A stretch of DNA of 57,817 nt, taken from positions 1 to 57,817 of the forward strand of contig CAJXOH010000009.1 of NCBI GenBank assembly GCA_913057895.1, read 5' to 3'. Origin of the DNA: an uncultured Bacteroidota bacterium (GTDB taxonomy: Bacteria; Bacteroidota; Rhodothermia; Balneolales; Balneolaceae). The notes beneath the pieces are model-generated. The model did not search any database. It worked only from the letters and a program-made list of their open reading frames with translations, and was not told the DNA's origin. A program made the position numbers and the translations under genes. Shown here one piece after another: positions 18,420-27,153 of this stretch (positions are counted from its first letter, which is position 1; every line of letters starts with the position of its first letter).

Positions 18420-19916
18420 ATGATTGATAAGCCGAGTGATTACTGCGGAATATTTGGGATTCATGGCCACCCAGAAGCGTCACTCCTAGCGTATTACGGC
18501 CTTCACGCATTACAACATCGCGGTCAGGAATCAGCTGGAATCGTCTCCTCATACTGGGATGCAGACAAGCAGCGTCCAAGTATGCCAAGTTATAATGGCT
18601 TTGGTCTCGTTTTGAGCGTTTTTGAAAAAGAGAAAGTATTCAAAAAAGTGCTTAAGGGAGATTCAGCTATTGGTCATAATCGATACTCAACGTCAGGATC
18701 TTCAAAAAACCCAGCGAATATCCAACCCTTTCGGGTGCATTACAAAGGGGGTAATCTAGCGATTGGGCACAACGGAAATCTATCCAACGCCAAACAACTA
18801 CGCGATAAATTTCGAAAAGATGGTGTGTTGTTTCAGTCTACAAGTGATACTGAACTCATTCTTCATCTTATTTCTAGAAGTCCCAAGGAGACCGTATTAG
18901 AGCAAATCATGGACGCCCTAGAACAAATAGAGGGTGCCTACTGTCTTGTGATTCTAACAGATGATCACCTTATTGCTGTTCGAGATCCAAACGGGTTCCG
19001 TCCCCTAGCGCTTGGAAAAAAAGACGATGCCTATTTAGTAGCAAGTGAAACGTGTGCGTTTGACATTATTGAAGCGGAGTATGTGAGAGATGTTGAGCCT
19101 GGGGAAGTACTCATTATCGATCGAAAGGTATCTGAAGGTGAGCCAAAGTCTCAAACACTTGCGCCCAAAAATGGCACCAAAACGAGTCAATGTATCTTTG
19201 AATACGTCTATTTTGCTCGTCCTGACAGCAAGATTTTTGGAGAAAATGTGGATAAGGTTCGTCGTGCACTCGGGAAGAGACTGGCCCAAGAGTTTCCAAT
19301 TCATGAAGTCATTACGCCGGGGTTATCAGATCGAAGACCTATTGTCATCAGCGTACCCGATTCAAGTAACACAGCTGCACTTGGCTATGCACATGAAAAT
19401 CAAAAGCTCGGTCATGATTGTAAATATGATATTGGGCTGATTCGCAATCACTATGTTGGACGGACATTCATCGCTCCTGGACAAGGGATGCGCGAGCAAC
19501 GTGTCCGGACAAAGTTTAATCCAGTCAAGGGTGTGCTGGAAGGTCGATCGATCATTATTGTGGATGACTCTGTAGTTCGTGGAACAACCTCGAGGCATTT
19601 AGTCAATATGGTCCGAGCAGCCAATCCAGCGGAAGTCCACTTTTTGGTAAGCTCCCCACCCATTACTCACCCATGCTTTTATGGGATGGATTTCCCAAGT
19701 CCAGAAGAGCTGATGGCCAATAAATTTGACAGGGATGTCGATCGTATGGCAGCCGAAATCGGCGTGGATTCGTTGAAATATTTGTCGGCTGAAGGGTTGG
19801 TACAGACGGTTCTCGAAACCAATGATTCTGGCCATTCGTATTGTACCGCTTGTTTTACTGGCGATTACCCGGTCCCCGTGCACGTTGAGGCCTCGAAGGA
19901 AGCGAACGATTATTAA
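18420..19916 (+). CDS. purF: Amidophosphoribosyltransferase
   Basis: 498 residues. It transfers ammonia from glutamine to PRPP, the first step of purine synthesis. The N-terminal propeptide MIDKPSDY is followed by the catalytic Cys9 of the Ntn glutaminase domain (CGIFGIHGH). The C-terminal phosphoribosyltransferase domain has the PRPP loop IIIVDDSVVRGTTS. Cysteines in SQCIFEYVYFARPDS, HPCFYGMDFP and YCTACFTGDYP match the four 4Fe-4S ligands of the Bacillus subtilis-type enzyme, suggesting an oxygen-sensitive cluster. It is followed one base later by yihA. Confidence 0.98.
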   Translation: MIDKPSDYCGIFGIHGHPEASLLAYYGLHALQHRGQESAGIVSSYWDADKQRPSMPSYNGFGLVLSVFEKEKVFKKVLKGDSAIGHNRYSTSGSSKNPANIQPFRVHYKGGNLAIGHNGNLSNAKQLRDKFRKDGVLFQSTSDTELILHLISRSPKETVLEQIMDALEQIEGAYCLVILTDDHLIAVRDPNGFRPLALGKKDDAYLVASETCAFDIIEAEYVRDVEPGEVLIIDRKVSEGEPKSQTLAPKNGTKTSQCIFEYVYFARPDSKIFGENVDKVRRALGKRLAQEFPIHEVITPGLSDRRPIVISVPDSSNTAALGYAHENQKLGHDCKYDIGLIRNHYVGRTFIAPGQGMREQRVRTKFNPVKGVLEGRSIIIVDDSVVRGTTSRHLVNMVRAANPAEVHFLVSSPPITHPCFYGMDFPSPEELMANKFDRDVDRMAAEIGVDSLKYLSAEGLVQTVLETNDSGHSYCTACFTGDYPVPVHVEASKEANDY

Positions 19917-19917
19917 G

Positions 19918-20523
19918 ATGGCTTTTGCAAATGCCACCTTTATCACCTCTGCTCCTGCCCTTGTAGATTGTCCACCAGCAGGTCTTCCGGAAATATGTTT
20001 TGCAGGACGATCCAATGTGGGAAAGTCAACGTTAATCAATGCGATTACAAATCGTAGAAAGTTGGCCCGTACCTCCAATACCCCTGGCAAAACCCAACAA
20101 ATGAACTACTATGAGATCGTTCATGGGGCTCATGAGCCGTTTTATTTGATTGATCTACCCGGGTTTGGATTCGCAAAGGTGCCCGCAGCGGAGCGCAAAC
20201 GATGGGGGCGTGATATTCGAGAGTATTTACTTAAGCGTGAAACTCTCCGTTTGATCATACACTTGGTGGATAGCCGTCACCCTCCGACCGCATTGGATGA
20301 AGAATTTTTTTATTGGATGGCAACTAATGAACGCCCTTTTGCGGTTTGTTGTACAAAGATGGACAAGTTATCGGCGAATCAATCTGCAAAAGCAACCCGT
20401 GAGGTAGAGAAGGTGCTGGAAGATATGAATATTGATGTGCCTGTTCTTGGCGTCTCATCTGACCATAAGATTGGCTTAGATGACCTAGAATCCTTAATCC
20501 TTGAGTTTGTAACCGACCCATGA
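19918..20523 (+). CDS. yihA: Ribosome biogenesis GTPase YihA/YsxC (EngB)
   Basis: 201 residues from the ATG at 19918, one base after the purF stop; longer frames would overlap purF. GTPase motifs are complete: G1 GRSNVGKST, G3 DLPGFG, G4 TKMD and a G5-like VSSDHK. The family helps assemble the large ribosomal subunit. Its stop overlaps the serA start (ATGA), so purF, yihA and serA are translationally coupled in one operon. Confidence 0.95.
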   Translation: MAFANATFITSAPALVDCPPAGLPEICFAGRSNVGKSTLINAITNRRKLARTSNTPGKTQQMNYYEIVHGAHEPFYLIDLPGFGFAKVPAAERKRWGRDIREYLLKRETLRLIIHLVDSRHPPTALDEEFFYWMATNERPFAVCCTKMDKLSANQSAKATREVEKVLEDMNIDVPVLGVSSDHKIGLDDLESLILEFVTDP

Positions 20524-22124
20524 GTCAATCAACGCACCGTTTTTTACTTCTAGATAATGTAGATCCTGTTTGCGCCAAAACATTGGCTGAACGTGGGTAT
20601 GAGGCCGACCAGCCCAGCGGCTGGAGTGAGCAAGAGCTCCAAAAAGAAATTGGGAAGTATGCTGGACTTGTGGTTCGCAGTGGAACCCAGGTTGATGAGT
20701 CACTTCTTGAACATGCTACTCAGTTGCAGGTCATCGGACGAGCTGGGGTTGGGGTTGACAACATCGATCTAGCGGCGGCAACGACACGAGGGGTATTGGT
20801 CATGAATACGCCAGATGGCAATACGATCTCAACCGCGGAACATACTTGTGGGATGATTTTATCGCTAGCTCGTAATATTCCAGAAGCGGTATCGCGCGTA
20901 AAGGGAGGTGGTTGGGACCGTAAAGCGTTTATGGGGACCGAGGTGTATGGAAAAACCCTAGGAATCATTGGACTTGGGAAAATTGGGTCTGAAGTTGCAA
21001 GACGTATGTCCTCATTTGGTATGACGATTGTGGGGTTTGATCCTTTTGCTACGCAAGATCACGCCGATGAATACGGGATTCAACTGATGAGCTTGGAGGA
21101 GGTATTGGGTGCATCTGACTTTTTAACGGTTCACACCCCTCTCACGGATAAAACTCGAGGGCTCATTTCTGCCAAAAATAAAGGATTACTGAAGCCTGGG
21201 GTTCGATTGGTTAATTGTGCTCGAGGCGGAATCATTGCTGAGATGGATCTACCTGAACTTCTGGAAGAAGGGATTGTCTCAGGCGTTGCCTTGGATGTCT
21301 ATTCTGTCGAACCACCCAGTGATGAGCTACGAGAGGTATTGGCACACCCAGCCGTCGTGTGCACCCCTCATCTTGGAGCCTCCACGGAAGAAGCACAGGA
21401 GAAAGTCGCTGAACAAATTGCTCACCAACTCGCTGATGCGCTCGAAAACACCTCGTACAAAGGAAGTGTCAATGCGAAATCGGTAGCACTGCTTGCTAAC
21501 CCTGATGTGAAACCATTCTTGGTCATGGCAGAACGTCTTGGCGCCATGTGTGGGCAACTAATTGCTGACCATGCAGGGGATCTTAAGGTTGAATACACCG
21601 GCCAATGTGCGAAGTTTGCTGATCTCCTTACCGATGGAATCTTAAAAGGATTGCTTACCCCTTACATAAGTGGTAGTGTCAATTTGATTAATGCTCGAAG
21701 CTATGCAAATGAGCGAGGGTTTTCGGTCTCGGAAACGACCACTACAGCAAAGGGTCAGTACAACGATCTGGTTCGAGTAACTCTCGGTGAAAATGAGGTG
21801 TACCACACATTAACGGCGACTCTTTTTGGCGGGGAAGATCCACGAGTTGTTGGGATTGATGCGTTTCAGATTGAGCTTCGATTAGAAGGGGAATTGCTTG
21901 TTTACCAAAACAAGGATGTTCCTGGAATGCTTGCATCCGTTTCGGGAGCTTTGGCAGGTAGAGATATCAATATTGGTGCCCTTTCACTGGGCCGTTCATC
22001 CAAAGGGGAACGCGCGTTAACAGTACTTCAGGTAGACCGAGCCTTGGATGAAGAAGATTTGGCGACTATTGAGGGAATTCAAGGGGTCGAAAATGTCCAT
22101 GTGTGCTCCCTAACCCACTTTTGA
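20520..22124 (+). CDS. serA: D-3-phosphoglycerate dehydrogenase
   Basis: 534 residues, the long form of the enzyme, which oxidises 3-phosphoglycerate with NAD as the first step of serine synthesis. The catalytic and NAD domain has GLGKIGSEVA, NCARGGIIAE with the active Arg, and TPHLGASTEEAQ with the active His. An intervening domain (about 320-450) and a C-terminal ACT domain (about 455-534) follow; the ACT domain usually mediates serine feedback. The start overlaps the yihA stop by four bases. It converges with rdgB across 69 bases in which no convincing terminator was seen. Confidence 0.97.
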   Translation: MSQSTHRFLLLDNVDPVCAKTLAERGYEADQPSGWSEQELQKEIGKYAGLVVRSGTQVDESLLEHATQLQVIGRAGVGVDNIDLAAATTRGVLVMNTPDGNTISTAEHTCGMILSLARNIPEAVSRVKGGGWDRKAFMGTEVYGKTLGIIGLGKIGSEVARRMSSFGMTIVGFDPFATQDHADEYGIQLMSLEEVLGASDFLTVHTPLTDKTRGLISAKNKGLLKPGVRLVNCARGGIIAEMDLPELLEEGIVSGVALDVYSVEPPSDELREVLAHPAVVCTPHLGASTEEAQEKVAEQIAHQLADALENTSYKGSVNAKSVALLANPDVKPFLVMAERLGAMCGQLIADHAGDLKVEYTGQCAKFADLLTDGILKGLLTPYISGSVNLINARSYANERGFSVSETTTTAKGQYNDLVRVTLGENEVYHTLTATLFGGEDPRVVGIDAFQIELRLEGELLVYQNKDVPGMLASVSGALAGRDINIGALSLGRSSKGERALTVLQVDRALDEEDLATIEGIQGVENVHVCSLTHF

Positions 22125-22193
22125 GAGCAGTTATTGATCGAAGTGCTCGAGCCTGAGGCTGGACCTAGGTCAAAAGGCGTCGATAAACAACTG

Positions 22194-22871
22194 TCAAAGG
22201 GTGTGATTGGACGAGATCACTGAAACGAGCATCTCCACAGCCTTCGCTCGGTGTGACACCTTATTTTTTTGTTCGGGCGTAAGCTCTGCAAAAGATTGAG
22301 CAGGCTCGCCAGGCCTATGAGGAACAAATACTGGATCATACCCAAACCCATGCGCACCGCGTGGTGAGGAAATAATGACTCCATCACAACGACCCTCGAC
22401 TGCATGAATACGAAGTCGATCACCTAGGTGTTGATCAGGTTGATGTTGTGCCCAAACCATGACGGTCGAAAAATGAGCCGCTACCGGCGTGTCAGCAGGA
22501 AGGTTTTTTTCTAAAAGTGCACGCTGTGTTTCCGCAAGTAATTTCTCCACATTATCCTTGTAGGTCGCATCTGGACCAGCATACCTAGCAGAATATACTC
22601 CTGGATCCCCATCAAGAAGATCGACAAACAATCCTGTATCGTCAGCAATCGCATCCATGGATTGCTTTTGTGCCCAGTAGCGTGCTTTCTTAATGGCATT
22701 TCCCATGAGTGATGGAGCATCCTCAACGACCTCACGTTGTTCTTGGTCGGGTAAATCGGCAATACAAACCAATGGAATGGCCAAGGGATGAAGCAATGCC
22801 TGCAACTCTGCACGTTTATCAGGATTGCCTGTTGCAAGAAACATGGTATGTTCCGACGGGGGTTTTGTCAT
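22194..22871 (-). CDS. rdgB: RdgB/HAM1 non-canonical purine NTP pyrophosphatase
   Basis: 225 residues. It hydrolyses dITP, dXTP and XTP to monophosphates, keeping deaminated purines out of DNA and RNA. Family motifs are present: FLATGNPDKRAEL at the N terminus, DDTGLFVDLLDGDPGVYSARYAG in the middle, and GFGYDPVFVPHR with SHRAKA at the C terminus. The first nine residues before FLATGN are an extension; an ATG at residue 10 could also be the start. It follows the PfkB kinase gene by 18 bases and is the last gene of a three-gene minus-strand cluster. Confidence 0.95.
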   Translation of the reverse strand: MTKPPSEHTMFLATGNPDKRAELQALLHPLAIPLVCIADLPDQEQREVVEDAPSLMGNAIKKARYWAQKQSMDAIADDTGLFVDLLDGDPGVYSARYAGPDATYKDNVEKLLAETQRALLEKNLPADTPVAAHFSTVMVWAQHQPDQHLGDRLRIHAVEGRCDGVIISSPRGAHGFGYDPVFVPHRPGEPAQSFAELTPEQKNKVSHRAKAVEMLVSVISSNHTL

Positions 22872-22889
22872 GGTCCGACGGATTGTATG

Positions 22890-23813
22890 TCATGAATGGT
22901 GAGGATCAGGGATCTCGCTAAGCGCCTGAAATTCGTAGTAGCGTTCTTGAACTTCATCATTTGTAAGGTTATCAAGACGCTCTGGTCCAAATTCCTCCAC
23001 AGCAAAACTGGCCATCACAGATCCAAAGATGACAGCACGACGCATGTTATCTTTACTGAAGTTATCGGTGTAAGAAAGCCATCCTAAAAATCCACCCAAG
23101 AATGCATCTCCAGCCCCTGTTGGATCATAAATATCCAGGATTGGGTAAGCAGGCGCCGAAAAGAGCTCACCATCTGTGAAAAGCAAGGCTCCATGTTCCC
23201 CTTTCTTGATGACCACATGTTTTGGTCCCATTGCAAAAATGGCATCTGCAGCCTTCAGAAGAGAGTGTTCACCTGTTAATTCTCTTGCTTCAGAATCATT
23301 GACCACCAACATATCGACCCGCGCAATGGTCTCCTTAAGCTGTTCATTCCATCCTTCAATCCAAAAGTTCATGGTGTCCATGGCCACAAACTTTGGCTTT
23401 TCAACTTGATCAAGTACCCGGAGTTGGAGTCTTGGTTCGATGTTTCCCAGCGCAACGACATTCGCTTTTTTTGCAACGTCAGTCAAAATTGGGTCAAAAT
23501 GTTCGAAGACGTTTAAATCCGTTTGTAAGGTTTCACGGTGGTTGAGATCATAACTGTATTTACTCGCGTAGTAAAATGTATCTCCGCTATCATCGCGTTG
23601 TAATCCTTCCAGGTCAATACCTCTTTTTTCAAAGCGTTGAATGTCTTTATCAGCATAATCCTTGCCAACAATCCCGATTAAGTGAACTGGATTTGTGAAA
23701 AATGAGGCACTAAGCGATAAGAATGTAGCCGATCCACCAGGGACTCGGTCACGTTTGCCAAACGGGGTTTCTGTGCCATCATAGGCGACGGATCCAACAA
23801 CGAGTAAACTCAT
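22890..23813 (-). CDS. PfkB-family sugar/nucleoside kinase
   Basis: 307 residues from the ATG at 23813; the longer frame runs into the amidohydrolase gene. The protein begins LLVVGSVAYDGT and has the PfkB N-terminal signature GGSATFLSLSA and the C-terminal signature DPTGAGDAFLGGFLG with the catalytic Asp. Members phosphorylate ribose, adenosine, fructose or related substrates with ATP. The substrate cannot be fixed from sequence; adenosine or a ribose-type nucleoside is possible. It starts ten bases after the amidohydrolase stop and precedes rdgB, so a purine-salvage link is possible but only inferred. Confidence 0.88.
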   Translation of the reverse strand: MSLLVVGSVAYDGTETPFGKRDRVPGGSATFLSLSASFFTNPVHLIGIVGKDYADKDIQRFEKRGIDLEGLQRDDSGDTFYYASKYSYDLNHRETLQTDLNVFEHFDPILTDVAKKANVVALGNIEPRLQLRVLDQVEKPKFVAMDTMNFWIEGWNEQLKETIARVDMLVVNDSEARELTGEHSLLKAADAIFAMGPKHVVIKKGEHGALLFTDGELFSAPAYPILDIYDPTGAGDAFLGGFLGWLSYTDNFSKDNMRRAVIFGSVMASFAVEEFGPERLDNLTNDEVQERYYEFQALSEIPDPHHS

Positions 23814-23823
23814 AAAATTTGGG

Positions 23824-25062
23824 TTAAGGATTGGAGGATGAATGGGTTGAAAGATACTGGATAAACAAAGCAACACCATGGGGTATGGCTGCCTCATCCA
23901 CATTATACTTTGGATGATGCCAATTGTACTGCGAGTCAATGTCTGGGTCACTATTGCCAGTGCCCAAGAAAATCAAGGCTCCAGGAATCGATTGTTGATA
24001 AAACGAAAAGTCTTCCCCAGCCATTAAGGGTTTTTCCAATGGTTGGATCTCTAGGTTGGCGGTTTGTGCAGCTTGCTGAAGGTGCGTTGTGGGCTCAGGG
24101 TGATTCACCACAGCAGGATATCCTTCGCGATAAGTAAACGTTGCCTTTCCCCCGTAGGATGCAGCAACACCATCGGCAATTCGCTGCATGGCTGATTTCA
24201 CGAGCTCTGCCTGGTCTTTACTAAATGTGCGAACAGTCCCTTTTAACTCTGCGTGCTCTGCAATCACATTAAAGGTATGGCCTGCATGCAGGGATCCTAC
24301 AGTTACCACCACAGGATCGGCAGGATGCGTTTGGCGAGAGGCAATTGTTTGAAACTGTGTAACGACGTCAGACGCCATGATGATTGGATCGATGCACTCA
24401 TGAGGTGACCCAGCATGTCCTCCTTTTCCATGGAGTATGAGTTCAAATTCGTCAGGTCGAGCCATCAACATCCCCTCTTTGAGAGCCACGTGTCCGGTTG
24501 GGATGAACGGTGCTGTATGCAACGCGACAATTTGGTCCACACCGAGTTGTTGAAGAAGACCGTGTTCCATCAAGAGCCGCGCACCTCCAGGAGTGGTTTC
24601 TTCCCCTGGCTGGAACACCAATACGACTTGAGGGGCTGATGGGTCAAGGAGTTCCTCATTGTAGAAATGAGCGAGTGTCTGAGCAACTCCCAATAAGATG
24701 GCAGTATGGGCATCGTGACCACAACAATGGGCGACCCCTGGATTCTGTGAGAGAAACTCCTGCTTGGCCTTACCTTCTTCCTGCAAGGGAAGTGCGTCGA
24801 TATCTGCTCGAATCGCGACTGTGTGATGTGTAGCATCCCATTTGTTTTTGGGCGTCCAAGTCGCAACACATCCTGTATCCAACGGGCGTTCAATATGCCA
24901 CCCTAACTTGGTCAGAAAGTCGATAATCGTTTGGGTCGTTTCATGTTCTTGATAGCTCACTTCTGGAAAGCGATGTAGAGTACGACGCATATTCTTCCAC
25001 TCTATTCCATGTTGGTCTAGATACTGCTTCAACTGTGTCGTAAATTCGGGAAGAGAATTCAT
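23824..25062 (-). CDS. M20D-family amidohydrolase (N-acyl-amino-acid type)
   Basis: 412 residues, with a binuclear metal site of the M20D family: CGHDAHTAILLG, QPGEETTPGGARLL, and C-terminal AGEDFSFYQQSIPGALIFLG. A dimerisation domain sits in the middle. Homologues cleave N-acetyl amino acids, N-acetyldiaminopimelate, hippurate or auxin conjugates. No signal peptide is visible, so it is cytoplasmic. It is first in the amidohydrolase-PfkB-rdgB cluster and divergent from the alcohol dehydrogenase gene. Confidence 0.9.
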   Translation of the reverse strand: MNSLPEFTTQLKQYLDQHGIEWKNMRRTLHRFPEVSYQEHETTQTIIDFLTKLGWHIERPLDTGCVATWTPKNKWDATHHTVAIRADIDALPLQEEGKAKQEFLSQNPGVAHCCGHDAHTAILLGVAQTLAHFYNEELLDPSAPQVVLVFQPGEETTPGGARLLMEHGLLQQLGVDQIVALHTAPFIPTGHVALKEGMLMARPDEFELILHGKGGHAGSPHECIDPIIMASDVVTQFQTIASRQTHPADPVVVTVGSLHAGHTFNVIAEHAELKGTVRTFSKDQAELVKSAMQRIADGVAASYGGKATFTYREGYPAVVNHPEPTTHLQQAAQTANLEIQPLEKPLMAGEDFSFYQQSIPGALIFLGTGNSDPDIDSQYNWHHPKYNVDEAAIPHGVALFIQYLSTHSSSNP

Positions 25063-25172
25063 GAAAAAGTCCTGTTGATGATTTGAATCTGCTCGGCAGC
25101 TTCAAACCTTGAACGGTGAATCCGTGCTGAATGTTCAAAATACGCCGAATCTTTTAACCTAACCCAGTCATT

Positions 25173-26381
25173 ATGCATTCTTTTGCTCTTCACATGTCTA
25201 CAAAACTGCTCTTTGGACCTGAAAAAGGGACAGATTTCTTTCACTCTATGGCTAGTGAGGGAGCTCATGCGCTCGTGGTGATTGGAGGTGGATCTGTAGA
25301 GCGAATAGGGTTACTAGAGAAGGTGCTGAAAGGTCTGGATGATGCAGGGATTAAACACACTGTCTTCAAAGGTATCGAGCCTAATCCTGTGGACAGCACG
25401 ATTGATCGGGCAGCAGCGGAAGGAGCCGAGGCAGGAGTTGATCGCGTGTTGGCTGTAGGGGGTGGATCCGTAATGGATGCATCCAAAGCTATTGCAGCAC
25501 TTATTCACGAAAAAGAACCCCATGTTTGGCCCTTCGTAACAGGACAACCTCGTCGTGGTACGATGAAAGGGGCCTTGCCTGTATTTACCATTCCGACAAC
25601 AGCAGCCACAGCCTCTGAACTTACACCACATGCTGTGATTTCGAAGCCAGAAGAGCAGGGGAAATGTGCGATTTCTTACCCTTTTCTACAGCCTACAGCC
25701 TCATGGCTAAACCCTGAATTCCACACAAGTCTTCCCGCTCACGTCACAGCAGATGGAGGGGCTGATATCCTCTCTCATGTATTCGAGAATTACATTCTCG
25801 GTGATGATGCTTCACCCTTCGCTGATCGTTACTCAGAAGGGGTTATGGATACAGTGATCGATGTCTTGCCGCGACTTCTAAAGGATTTATCCAATGTCGA
25901 TCTTCGTGGGCAACTCCAATGGGTCTCTGCAATGGCCCTAAATTCCATCCAGGTAGCGGGTCGCAAACCAACCCCCTTTCCTCTCCACGCAATAGAGCAT
26001 TCAATGAGTGGCTACCATCCTGCACTTGCACATGGACGCGGATTAGCAACCTTATTCCCAGCCTATTTTAGAATGCTGCTTGATCGAGAGGAGCATATTG
26101 AGCGACTTGCACAATTTGGACGACGTGTATTTTGGGTCACTCCACAAGAAGACCGTGCTGCCGCACTTGCAGGAATTGAAGCCCTTGAAGAGTGGATGCG
26201 AAGTGTCGATTTATATCAATCTATGGAGGATATTGGGATTCCAACGGAGGCGTTCGATTCGATTGCACAATATGCCGTAGATGTCTATGGAAACGGAGAG
26301 ACTGTTCCCGTTTCTGGTCCATGGACGAAGGATGAGGTGATTGAACTGTTCAACCGAGCCAATGAGCAGTCCAAAGCCTAA
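25173..26381 (+). CDS. Iron-type alcohol dehydrogenase (BdhA/YqhD-like)
   Basis: 402 residues of the group III metal-dependent alcohol dehydrogenase family. GGGSVMDASKAIA is the dinucleotide-binding loop; metal ligands are Asp and His in DGGADILSHVFENY, His in LHAIEHSMSG and His in ALAHGRGLA. The pattern resembles NADPH-dependent butanol dehydrogenase and YqhD, which reduce aldehydes, including those from lipid peroxidation. The 3' end overlaps the mnmD start by 20 bases. Confidence 0.9.
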   Translation: MHSFALHMSTKLLFGPEKGTDFFHSMASEGAHALVVIGGGSVERIGLLEKVLKGLDDAGIKHTVFKGIEPNPVDSTIDRAAAEGAEAGVDRVLAVGGGSVMDASKAIAALIHEKEPHVWPFVTGQPRRGTMKGALPVFTIPTTAATASELTPHAVISKPEEQGKCAISYPFLQPTASWLNPEFHTSLPAHVTADGGADILSHVFENYILGDDASPFADRYSEGVMDTVIDVLPRLLKDLSNVDLRGQLQWVSAMALNSIQVAGRKPTPFPLHAIEHSMSGYHPALAHGRGLATLFPAYFRMLLDREEHIERLAQFGRRVFWVTPQEDRAAALAGIEALEEWMRSVDLYQSMEDIGIPTEAFDSIAQYAVDVYGNGETVPVSGPWTKDEVIELFNRANEQSKA

Positions 26382-27138
26382 GCATGATTTTGAGATTCGA
26401 CCTACCATTGATGGGTCTGATACACTCTTTGCACCTCAATTTGGTCAACATTATCACAATCCAAATGGCGCGTTAGCAGAGAGCCAACATGTTTTTTTCA
26501 AGCCCTTACGCTTGATTCCAGATTTACTTGCTCATAGGCCCATCACCATTCTTGAAATAGGGTTTGGAACAGGATTAAACTTGCTACTCCTTGCGGACTG
26601 GGTAAAACGATTACGGTCCAAAAGTGACATTCGTTACATGAGTGTGGAGGGGTTTTTAGCCCCTAAATCAACACTTTTGGGATTAAATCATGCCAACATG
26701 CTTGGGCTGGAGGATCACTGGAAAGAATTTGTTGGTACACTAACTCAGGCAAGTCATGATTCATGGCAGTCCTTTGGGGATTTCATTCCGGGGTTAACGG
26801 TGGATCTCTTTTTTGGCTCCTTTACATCCTTGACAAAACCGCCGGTAGCACCAAATATTATCTTTCACGACCCCTTTTCACCCGAGTCGAATCCCGAGGG
26901 ATGGACCCCGGATTTATTTGCACATTTGCGTGAATGGTCAACCATGCAGACCACTCTTCGGACGTATGCTGCGTCGACCAAATGCCGACAAGCAATGATG
27001 AAGGCAGGTTGGGTTGTGGGATCGGCAAAGGGTGCGCTTGGTAAACGTGAAATGACATTGGCTGCCCATTCAGCTGAGTATTTACCTGGGATTCGCCTTG
27101 TGTCTCCACCAAAGACTAGTGATGGGGTTGCAGATTAA
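26362..27138 (+). CDS. mnmD: tRNA mnm5U34 methyltransferase-like protein (MnmD)
   Basis: 258 residues from the ATG at 26362, inside the end of the alcohol dehydrogenase gene. It is the methyltransferase half of MnmC alone, without the FAD oxidoreductase domain. EIGFGTGLN is the SAM-binding motif, and HDPFSPESNPEGWTPDLF matches the family motif around D-x-F-x-P-x-x-N-P-x-x-W. TYAASTKCRQAMMKAGW and GKREMTLA are also typical. It should methylate the 5-aminomethyl group of U34 in certain tRNAs. Converges with the helicase gene across 15 bases. Confidence 0.88.
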   Translation: MSSPKPKHDFEIRPTIDGSDTLFAPQFGQHYHNPNGALAESQHVFFKPLRLIPDLLAHRPITILEIGFGTGLNLLLLADWVKRLRSKSDIRYMSVEGFLAPKSTLLGLNHANMLGLEDHWKEFVGTLTQASHDSWQSFGDFIPGLTVDLFFGSFTSLTKPPVAPNIIFHDPFSPESNPEGWTPDLFAHLREWSTMQTTLRTYAASTKCRQAMMKAGWVVGSAKGALGKREMTLAAHSAEYLPGIRLVSPPKTSDGVAD

Positions 27139-27153
27139 CTGATGAGCTTGGGA

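Noticed and set aside
22125..22193. Terminator between serA and rdgB
   Set aside because: Only short imperfect stems without T-runs were seen.
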